Shown here: positions 1 through 7,200 of the stretch, one piece after another | How the letters are laid out: each line of letters begins with the position of its first letter | Numbering within the stretch: position 1 is the first letter of the stretch | NCBI GenBank assembly: GCA_041658205.1 | Contig: JBBAAO010000001.1 | Location: 1,116,001 to 1,180,000 of the forward strand | From: Bacteroidota bacterium | Lineage (GTDB): Bacteria > Bacteroidota > Ignavibacteria > UBA10030 > UBA8401 | Length of the DNA: 64,000 bases | Reading direction: 5' to 3' | Program-made: the position numbers and the translations under genes | The notes under the pieces: generated by a model | Seen by the model: the letters and a program-made list of their open reading frames with translations, nothing else | The model's database searches: none | What the model was told of the DNA's origin: nothing

Positions 1-557
1 AAGATCAAGTGATCAATTTTGTGAAAGGAATCCAATCTGTCGCTGCGTCATGGTGCGATATTGCTCAACCGGTCATTATGGGAATTCAAGGTCCCGCTCT
101 AGGTGGAGGATTGGAGTTTGCCTTGTCGGGGGATATTCTCGTAGCGAGCGAAACTGCAACATTAGGATTACCGGAGACGAGTTTGGGTATTATTCCTGCT
201 GCAGGAGGAACGCAACGGTTAGCGCAACGGACTTCATCGGGAGTTGCGAAGAAATGGATTTTGACGGCAAAACATTTTTCCGCGAAAGAAGCAAAGGAAG
301 ATGGTGTGGTCGATTTTGTTTTTCCGGCAGAAACCTTTGCAAAAGAATTTGAGAAGATAGTCCAAACAGTTACAGCAAATGCACCCCTTGCAATTCGTCA
401 GGCGAAAAAAGCGATTGAATCATCCTACAGCGATTGGTTGATGGACGGATTTGAAAATGAACGAACATATTATGAACCGTTGATTCCTACAGAAGACAGA
501 AGCGAAGCACTGAAAGCGTTTGCAGAAAAGAGAAAACCTGTTTGGAAGGGGAAATAA
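1..557 (+). CDS. Enoyl-CoA hydratase/isomerase family protein (3' part)
   Basis: The reading frame is open to the left edge, so the start lies outside the window; about 185 residues are present of the usual 255-265. The visible part belongs to the crotonase fold. It has the glycine-rich oxyanion-hole segment (GPALGGGLEFALSGD) and the following LPETSLGIIPAAGGTQRL block, which in this family carries an active-site glutamate and the second glycine turn. The C-terminal helix with ANAPLAIRQAKKAI and the final EALKAFAEKRKP is typical. Enzymes of this kind hydrate or isomerise enoyl-CoA thioesters in fatty-acid beta-oxidation or related routes in the cytoplasm. Substrate cannot be read from the sequence, and methylglutaconyl-CoA hydratase is a possible alternative. 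It converges on the downstream minus-strand transporter with 24 bases between them. Confidence 0.9.
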   Translation, partial: DQVINFVKGIQSVAASWCDIAQPVIMGIQGPALGGGLEFALSGDILVASETATLGLPETSLGIIPAAGGTQRLAQRTSSGVAKKWILTAKHFSAKEAKEDGVVDFVFPAETFAKEFEKIVQTVTANAPLAIRQAKKAIESSYSDWLMDGFENERTYYEPLIPTEDRSEALKAFAEKRKPVWKGK

Positions 558-581
558 TGTATAGTGCAGTTTGTTGATACA

Positions 582-1913
582 TTACACTAATGTAAAAAAG
601 AACGCTGCCAGGAAACCGACAATCGTTGCAAGACCTACCTCGGCGCCGCCATCTTCATATGCTTCCGGCATCATTACAGATGCAACCATTGCAAGAATGC
701 CACCGCCTGCTAATGCTTCTACCACCGTAATAATTGTGGGAGGGGCATTCAGCAGATAAATATTTCCCAGCGCTGCTGCGATGATACCAGCAACAATTAA
801 TCCAAACCACAATCCGAAAATCTTCGATTTGCTGTAGCCTGCCTCAAGCATGTTCATGGAACTTCCCATTGATTCTGGTAGATTTGAAAGAAAAACGGCA
901 AGAATGAATGTGAACGTATACGAATCAAGCGAAAGAAATCCGGCGCCGATAATGATCGATTCCGGTATGGTATCCATCATCGCTCCGAGAAATAATGCCA
1001 ACGGATTTCCGCTGATGACGCTCTGTTTCATGTAGGTAAGTTCTTCGGCTCGTGAGATTCGATTGATGTTTGCCGCTGCTACCTTTCTCCAATGTTGTGA
1101 ATCGCCCGCGTCTCGTAGATTCTGCACATTCATCAGTATCCGTTTAGTGTTTAGCTGCTCAACGGACTTCCGCAATGCTGGCGAAATTTCCATCAACGCG
1201 TCAAATTGTTCCTTCCCAATTTTTAAAAGATGAGCATTGCTCTTGGCAACTGCTGTTGCAGTCCGGAGATCGTTATTCAATAACGCCATCTCGCCGAACG
1301 ATTGTCCCACTCCAAGTGTTGCAATAATTTTTTGATCACTTCCCAAACCGGATGTGATATCAACTTCTCCGTTATCAATAAGATATAACGCATTTCCAGG
1401 GTCGCCTTGGTGAAACACTATTTCTCCGGCTTTAACAGTAACCGGTTCAATGCAACTGAGCACACCTTCCATCTCTTCAGGAGGAAGGGAACGGACAAGC
1501 TCGACTTTCGAAAGTTGATTAAGAACAATGCTTGAGTCCGCTCGTTTTCTCTGCAAGTAATAGAATTTTGCCAGCGCGGGATGACGAATGGCGGCACCTT
1601 TTTTTTCCAACCATTTATTGACCAGATAATAGATCAATCCGCCGGCAACAAAACCTGAAGCAACCCATGCCCACGCATCGACTCCGCTAAACATTGCTTG
1701 ATTGGTTAATCGATGAGCACCTTTTAAGGCAAGTTCTATGGCTAACGCTTGGATTAATGCTCCGGTTCCGAAGGCCATAATGATTGCCGTTGTTCGCTGT
1801 GCCGGTTTAGTATAGACACCGATGGCCGTTCCAATGATCATGGATATCATTGAAATTGCCGCAAGACCGGCTGCGATCAAAACTCTAGATATGTCGAACG
1901 ATGATGAGTCCAT
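582..1913 (-). CDS. ZIP-family metal transporter with an inserted cyclic-nucleotide-binding domain
   Basis: This 443-residue inner-membrane protein is probably a divalent metal permease (zinc, iron or manganese). Residues 8-100 hold the first three membrane helices. Residues about 133-260 form a cyclic-nucleotide-binding domain with a well-kept phosphate-binding cassette (F206-G-E-M-A210 and R217-T-A-T). Residues about 300-443 hold the remaining helices. The two ZIP metal-site helices are recognisable but variant: D314-T-I-P-E318 in place of HNxPEG, and N344-L-P-E347. ZIP proteins have a variable cytoplasmic loop after helix 3, and the domain sits exactly there. This suggests that cAMP, cGMP or another nucleotide gates transport; that is inference. 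The gene stands alone with divergent intergenic DNA before the tRNA region. Confidence 0.75.
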   Translation of the reverse strand: MDSSSFDISRVLIAAGLAAISMISMIIGTAIGVYTKPAQRTTAIIMAFGTGALIQALAIELALKGAHRLTNQAMFSGVDAWAWVASGFVAGGLIYYLVNKWLEKKGAAIRHPALAKFYYLQRKRADSSIVLNQLSKVELVRSLPPEEMEGVLSCIEPVTVKAGEIVFHQGDPGNALYLIDNGEVDITSGLGSDQKIIATLGVGQSFGEMALLNNDLRTATAVAKSNAHLLKIGKEQFDALMEISPALRKSVEQLNTKRILMNVQNLRDAGDSQHWRKVAAANINRISRAEELTYMKQSVISGNPLALFLGAMMDTIPESIIIGAGFLSLDSYTFTFILAVFLSNLPESMGSSMNMLEAGYSKSKIFGLWFGLIVAGIIAAALGNIYLLNAPPTIITVVEALAGGGILAMVASVMMPEAYEDGGAEVGLATIVGFLAAFFFTLV

Positions 1914-2014
1914 AATGACAAGGACAATATAAAAATTTATGGAGAACAGTGTCTATACGTATCAGTAATTTATTTTTCTGATGTGAAAATTTGTACGCTT
2001 TGCGAAAAAACATT

Positions 2015-2042
2015 TTGTTGAGAAAGCTGATTTTCGTATATT
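2015..2042 (+). promoter_or_regulatory. Putative promoter before the tRNA-Ser region
   Basis: TTGTTG (2015-2020), a 16-base spacer and TATATT (2037-2042) lie 15 bases before the first tRNA-Ser-like copy. The same TATATT box recurs at other gene starts in this window. Confidence 0.5.
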
Positions 2043-2056
2043 TACATCTGAAATGA

Positions 2057-2129
2057 GGAGAGCTGGCAGAACGGTCCTGCAAAGAACGCGGGATTTCGTC
2101 CCATAAAAAATGGGACTCAACTATTGCAC
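2057..2129 (+). pseudogene. 5' fragment of a tRNA-Ser copy, interrupted by a hairpin
   Basis: Bases 2057-2074 (GGAGAGCTGGCAGAACGG) are identical to the first 18 bases of the intact tRNA-Ser at 2138. The copy is then interrupted by about 46 bases that include the stem GTCCCAT / ATGGGAC around an A-rich loop. CTATTGCAC at 2121-2129 then matches the continuation of the intact tRNA (2155 onward). After that the match ends in a run of T. It has no anticodon or T arm and cannot be a working tRNA. Confidence 0.65.
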
Positions 2130-2137
2130 TTTTTTTT

Positions 2138-2220
2138 GGAGAGCTGGCAGAACGGCTATTGCACCAGTCTTGAAAACTGGCGCCCTGACGGGCTTGTAGG
2201 TTCGAATCCTACGCTCTCCG
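2138..2220 (+). tRNA. tRNA-Ser (anticodon UGA)
   Basis: The 83-base gene folds completely. The acceptor stem is GGAGAGC (2138-2144) with GCTCTCC (2213-2219) and discriminator G. The anticodon stem is CCAGT / ACTGG around loop CTTGAAA, giving anticodon TGA. A long class II variable arm (GCCC / GGGC) and the T arm GTAGG-TTCGAAT-CCTAC follow. The long variable arm confirms serine identity. The 3' CCA is not encoded. It lies between two degenerate copies of itself. Confidence 0.95.
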
Positions 2221-2260
2221 CAAAGTATTGCACGTAATCTTTTACAACAATATTTTTATA

Positions 2261-2372
2261 AGAACGGCTATTGCATCCGCCTTTGGCGGATGTCCTGAAG
2301 GATTTGTAGGTTCTGCCGATCCAAAGGATCATTTCGTGACGGCATCCCTTCGGGAGAATCCTACTCTCTCCG
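2261..2372 (+). pseudogene. Degenerate tRNA-Ser copy with hairpin insertions
   Basis: The stretch matches the intact tRNA-Ser in three blocks: AGAACGGCTATTGCA at its start, GATTTGTAGGTTC (compare CTTGTAGGTTC) and AATCCTAC...CTCTCCGCAAA at its end. It lacks the 5' acceptor strand. The anticodon arm is replaced by the perfect hairpin ATCCGCC-TTT-GGCGGAT. The T loop is split by about 42 bases (2314-2355) that contain GATCC-AAA-GGATC, TGCCG/CGGCA and TCCC-TTC-GGGA stems. It is not expected to work as a tRNA. Confidence 0.65.
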
Positions 2373-2564
2373 CAAAATAGATGGCGCTATTCGGCCATAA
2401 AAACGCCTCTTCATTTATTGCCTCACATTCGCGCAAGCCTTTTAATTTTGCTGCCACTTGCATCATTACGGTTGGTTTGTTTACTCAACGAGGGGCCTAC
2501 ATCGCATAGCATACCTGATGTACGGTATAGCAATTCAACTATTCTCTTCGTACCGTTACCTACA

Positions 2565-2807
2565 ACATACTTTTGGGATATCTACAAAAGTTTGATAGAA
2601 AATATCAATGCATCATTCTCAAAAAAGGATATTCAGAATGCTCAGATCACATTTACCGATATGCTGAAAGAAAAAATGATAAATCATATTGATAGCAATT
2701 TTGAAGTATTCAAAGAATATACTGATAATCCAGAGTTTCGCGCATTTTTAGCAAGTCAAATGTTTAAGGAAATGTTGAGAGATAATTCAAAATATAAGAG
2801 TATTTAA
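2565..2807 (+). pseudogene. C-terminal remnant of a larger protein, possibly a type I restriction R subunit
   Basis: About 80 residues look like real protein: from TYFWDIYKSLIENI through the acidic helical end with NFEVFKEYTDNPEFRAF, stopping at 2807. The upstream part of the same open frame (2418-2564) does not look coding. The pattern resembles the helical C-termini of HsdR-type restriction subunits, which often sit beside RhuM-type genes, but this assignment rests on weak resemblance. No start codon or ribosome-binding site belongs to it, so it is probably a truncated 3' end. Confidence 0.35.
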
Positions 2808-2960
2808 TTGAGAGAATTATGGTATGGGTATAAGTAGTGGAGTTTTTCAATTGTAAGAATAGAGTTATCATATATCTTTGCTTTGTCCTCTTTTGAATAT
2901 TGTGAATCATCCCTCTTTGCCTTTATTGATGCAATGTTTTCAGGGAAAAAGAACTTAATG
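2804..2960 (-). pseudogene. Short unrecognised C-terminal coding remnant
   Basis: Read on the minus strand, this frame encodes about 50 residues of protein-like sequence (including ENIASIKAKRDDSQY and TIEKLHYLYPYHNSLN) ending in TAA at 2804-2806. It abuts the stop of the plus-strand remnant tail to tail. There is no start and the frame is closed upstream near 2960. I do not recognise the family; it is listed because composition and continuity look coding. Confidence 0.3.
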
Positions 2961-3025
2961 AAAAATCAGTATGTCGGGATTTCCGACATACTGCTGCAGA
3001 TGGAACAGTGCATTTATATTGTTGA
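2933..3025 (+). pseudogene. Fragment of a second RhuM-like gene
   Basis: In frame from 2933 the sequence reads NVFREKELNEKSVCRDF, then RHTAADG, and stops at 3023-3025. This closely parallels NIFKEKELQKKSVCKDF and LHTAADG in the intact RhuM-Fic gene just downstream. At DNA level the match runs over about 60 bases with scattered changes. Sequence on both sides does not continue the match, so it is a piece of a lost or diverged paralogue. Confidence 0.7.
2967..2993 (+). repeat. Perfect inverted repeat within the RhuM remnant
   Basis: Arms CAGTATGTCGG (2967-2977) and CCGACATACTG (2983-2993) flank the loop GATTT. The same structure occurs in the intact gene at 3238-3264, with paired base changes in both arms. 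Confidence 0.85.
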
Positions 3026-3038
3026 CTAATGTTATCAC

Positions 3039-4037
3039 ATGAAAAATAAATCCGAAAATAAAGGCGAAGTAATCATTTACAAAACCGAAGGTGGGCGAGA
3101 AGCAATTGATGTCCACTTGGAAAATGAGACTGTTTGGCTGAATCAATCACAAATGGCAATATTGTTTGGCAGAGATCGGGTGGCTATTACACAACATATC
3201 GGCAATATTTTTAAAGAAAAAGAACTGCAAAAAAAATCAGTATGTAAGGATTTCTTACATACTGCAGCGGATGGAAAAACATATAAAACGCAGTATTATA
3301 ATCTCGATGTGGTCATTTCTGTCGGTTACCGGGTCAAATCAAAACGAGGGACGCAATTTCGCATCTGGGCAACGAATGTGTTGCGGGATCATCTAGTAAA
3401 AGGATATACGGTTAACAAAAAAGCACTTGCCAGAACGACTGCAAGCATTGCAGAGTTACAAAAAACCATCGCGCTAGTTACCAGTGTCCGCGATAAGAAG
3501 CTTTCTTCAGATGAAGCGCAGGGATTGCTGACAATCATTAAGCAGTACGCCGACACGTGGACAACGTTAGAAGCATACGATTCAAAAAAATTACAAAAGC
3601 GAACGTCGTCACAGCAATCCATTTCTCTTACACCGGGTGATGTCCGTGAAAAACTTGCTGCACTGAAAAAAGAATTGATTCGCAAAGGTGAAGCGAGCGA
3701 TCTGTTTGCAGCAGAACGCGACCACGGAATAGAGCAAATACTTGGCGCGATAGATCAAACATTTGGCGGACAAGAATTATATCCAAGTATTGAAGAAAAG
3801 GCAGCACACATTTTTTATTTCACAATAAAAGATCATCCGTTTTCCGACGGCAACAAACGGAGCGGAGCGTTTCTTTTTCTTGAATACTTAAGAAGGAACA
3901 ATGCGTTGTTTAAGAAAGATCGTACAGTAAAAATCAATGATACCGCATTGACGGCTCTTGCGCTGCTTATTGCAGAAAGCGACCCGAAGGAAAAAGAACA
4001 GATGATCGCTTTGATAACAAATTTGCTTAAAGACTGA
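3039..4037 (+). CDS. RhuM-family/Fic (DOC-type) fusion protein
   Basis: The 332-residue protein has two parts. Residues about 10-115 are a RhuM-type (virulence RhuM) domain: VWLNQSQMAILFGRDRVAITQHI, then DGKTYKTQYYNLDVVISVGYRV. Residues about 210-325 are a Fic/DOC domain with the active-site loop H266-P-F-S-D-G-N-K-R-S-G. Fic enzymes transfer AMP or related groups to hydroxyls on target proteins, and DOC-type members phosphorylate them. The loop here is GNKR, as in DOC-like proteins, so the transferred group is uncertain. This fusion is a known architecture, often found in restriction-modification islands. No clear antitoxin partner is present. A hairpin at 3238-3264 lies inside the coding sequence. 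Confidence 0.85.
   Translation: MKNKSENKGEVIIYKTEGGREAIDVHLENETVWLNQSQMAILFGRDRVAITQHIGNIFKEKELQKKSVCKDFLHTAADGKTYKTQYYNLDVVISVGYRVKSKRGTQFRIWATNVLRDHLVKGYTVNKKALARTTASIAELQKTIALVTSVRDKKLSSDEAQGLLTIIKQYADTWTTLEAYDSKKLQKRTSSQQSISLTPGDVREKLAALKKELIRKGEASDLFAAERDHGIEQILGAIDQTFGGQELYPSIEEKAAHIFYFTIKDHPFSDGNKRSGAFLFLEYLRRNNALFKKDRTVKINDTALTALALLIAESDPKEKEQMIALITNLLKD
3238..3264 (+). repeat. Perfect inverted repeat inside the RhuM-Fic gene
   Basis: Arms CAGTATGTAAG (3238-3248) and CTTACATACTG (3254-3264) flank the loop GATTT. Relative to the remnant at 2967-2993, two base pairs of the stem differ and both sides changed together. Confidence 0.85.
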
Positions 4038-4287
4038 TAATGGTTCTTCATTCAAATCTTCCTAAATCTCAGAAATTTCGAAAGAATAGCGCAGGAAAAT
4101 TTGAGAGTTACGGGTAGTGGTGCTCCCTAAAACACAAAAAGCGAGACCCGCTACGCAGTTCCCGCCCAAAGACTAGTGTAATCAATACCTTTTTTTATGT
4201 CAATATAACTTATTCGTGAAGTTCAAAAAAAATAAACTCTTTTTTTTTATCGAAACTCATCCCGCTTATACCCACAAAAAGGTTCGT

Positions 4288-7200
4288 ATGAAAAATATAT
4301 TTCTTTCCCTTCTTTTGTTTACATCAATCATTGTTGCGCAACAGCCTCTTCAGATCATGGTGGTTTCTCCTACCGGAACGGTAAATTCGTTGGATCAAGT
4401 GGAAGCAATCGCAGTAACGTTCTCCGAACCGATGATTGCTTTGCAAGCTGTTTCGAATAATCAAACAAGCGGATTCATAGAGGTCTCTCCGAAAGTATCG
4501 GGAGTGTTTCGATGGCAGGGAACATCCACGTTAACATTTATTCCGAGCAAGCGGCTGGAATATTCTACTGCGTATACTGTCACTATTCCTGCCGGAATAA
4601 AATCTGTCTCAGGGAAGAAATTATCTGAACAATTCGAATGGAGATTTGTTACACCGGTTCCGGCAGTGATTTCCACATCGCCGTATACAAATCAACAATA
4701 TGTGGAAGCCAATCATTCCATTATGATCGAATTTAATCAGCGAATTATTCCGACCGATATTGCGAAATTTATTTCTGTCGAGGTGCGAGCGGATGGGAAA
4801 TCGTCATTTCCAAAATTTCTGACATTGTGGAAAGGGAAAAAGGATACCAATCAGGTTCATATTAAAACAGAACAGCCGTTTCCTCTGCAATCAACTGTCG
4901 TGGTGAGAGTAAAACCGGGAGCAAAGGGAGTGGAAGGAAACCTCTCCATGACCAATGAATTTTCATTTCAATTCCAAACCGCAAATCGATTGTCCTTTGT
5001 CGGTATTATGAATGGACAGTTTGTTACGCCGGGACAACCGTTACGAATGCGTTTTTCTAATCCAGTCTTCGAGCAGGATCTTCTTGATCATCTTCGCCTT
5101 ATTCCTGCGGTGAGTATAGCGGACAGAGAATATTATTCGAACTATGCAAGCAACGAATGGTATGTGAATCTTGAACTGGAACCGGAGAAAACGTATCAGG
5201 GTTTCATCCTTCCGGGATTTAAAGATCAATTCGGTCAAATAACAACCGATACGATTACGTTTGAGTTTACGACAGATCAATTTTGGCCTTATTATAGTAT
5301 GCCGACGGGTATTGGCTTGCTTGAAGCGTACGCAAAACGAAGAATTCCTATTACTACAGTGAACATCGACAAATTTGAAGTAAAAATGGGAAAAGTCGAT
5401 CCTGAAAATATTATTGGTCTGCGAAAACAATTTCGCGAATACGGGGAATTGACCACCGTGCAAAATGGAAAAGTTACTCCCACATTCGAATCGTATAGAA
5501 ATAACAGCATATTCACCTTTACCAATTCAGTCGTCCCAAGTACGAAACGAAATTCCATCGGATATTATTATGCAGGTCTGGATACTGTGTTGGGGAAAAC
5601 AAAATTAGGTACCGTGCTGCTATTTTCCTCCGAACGAAACTCCTTCTATCAAACGCTGGTGAATGTCAGCAATATGGGTGTAACGGCAAAATTTTCTCCG
5701 GATGATATTCTGGTGTGGGTAACGAAATTGAACAACGCCGGTCCGGTGGCAAATGCAGAAATTGAGATTCGAAACGACGATAATGCAATCCTCTGGAAAG
5801 GAAAATCCACCAAAGACGGTACGGTGAAAGCTCCGGGATGGGGAAAATTAGGAATCTATACAGAACGAATTTCCGACGTTTATGATGATGAAGAATATTA
5901 TGACGTTCGCAAACCGATGCTTTGGATATTTGTAAAAGAAGGGAATGATTTTACCTACATCAGTTCACATGACGGAAGCGGAATCGATCCCTGGTCATTC
6001 GACATCAATTATGAATGGCGGCCTGCGTTTGAGCGTGTGCAGGGAAATATTTTTACGGATAGAGGTCTCTATAAAGCAGGCGAAAAAGTGGAAGTCAAGG
6101 GAGTGATTCGATCATTAAAAGAGGGGAGCTGGAAAATTATCAAAGGGGACAGTGTCCGGCTGACGGTAAGAAATTCCCGCAATGAGGAGATCTTTACAAA
6201 AACAATGCAGCTTTCTTCATACAGTACAGCCGATGCTACTGTGGAACTTTCAGCAAATGCGCCGTTGGGATATTATTCCATGACATTGGAATTGAAGGAG
6301 GTAAGAAGCGGAATCGGTCATTGGATGAATATTGCGTATCAAAATTTTCGGGTAGAAGCATTTCGTCCCGCAGAATTTGATGTTACCACAATGCTGCATA
6401 AAAAAAGTTTTATCGTTGGTGATTCCGTCAGCGGAATCATTTCGGCAAAGTATCTCTTCGGTGCTCCGTTGAAAAATGCTGATGTCCGATGGCGCCTGAC
6501 AATCAACGGCGGATCGTATGAACCGCCCGGATTTGACGGGTACTATTTCTCAACACTCTATTGGCTCTCGCGCTACGATCAATCCCACTACAGAGAATTG
6601 GAAAATGCAGATGCAACGCTGGACGATTTTGGGAATCTTCAAATTCGTTCTCATTTGAAAGTCGGAGAGATTCATACAACTTCCATGTTGATGCTCGAAG
6701 CAGATGCAACTTCATCCAACCGTCAGGTGATTTCAGGCAGAACTTCCGTAGTTGTCCATCCTGGTGAATTTTATCTCGGTATTGGGCAACAGAGTTCGTT
6801 CGTCAAATCTGATTCATCTATGAAATTCAAATTAATTGCTGTGACGCCCGAAGGGAAGTTCGTACCAAACATTGCCATGAAATTCAAAATCTTTAACCGC
6901 ATTTGGCGCTCTGTTCGACGCGCAGAAGTTGGTGGAAGATATTATTGGGATTCCAAAGTGGAGAATGTTTTGGTTGACTCAGGGAATATCATAAGTTCTC
7001 TGCAGGCAATTGAACATCGGTATGTACCAAAAGATCCAGGATTCTATTTTACGGAGCTTTCCGGTACGGATAGTCGAGGGAATACCGTTTCATCCAATAG
7101 TTATTTCTATGTGAGCGGTTCCGGTTATGTCCCGTGGGAACGGACGAATGATGACCGAATAGAACTTATTACGGACAAAACAAATTATAAACCGGGTGAT

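Noticed and set aside
2261..2372. A second working tRNA-Ser
   Set aside because: The 5' acceptor strand is missing, the anticodon arm is replaced and the T loop is split, so a normal tRNA fold is not possible.
4216..4287. A GTG start 24 codons upstream for the alpha-2-macroglobulin
   Set aside because: It would place a charged stretch before a clean signal peptide; ATG 4288 gives a normal exported protein.
5041..5463. A long open frame on the minus strand inside the alpha-2-macroglobulin gene
   Set aside because: It is antisense to a clear coding region with strong protein signatures, has no ribosome-binding site and encodes no recognisable protein.
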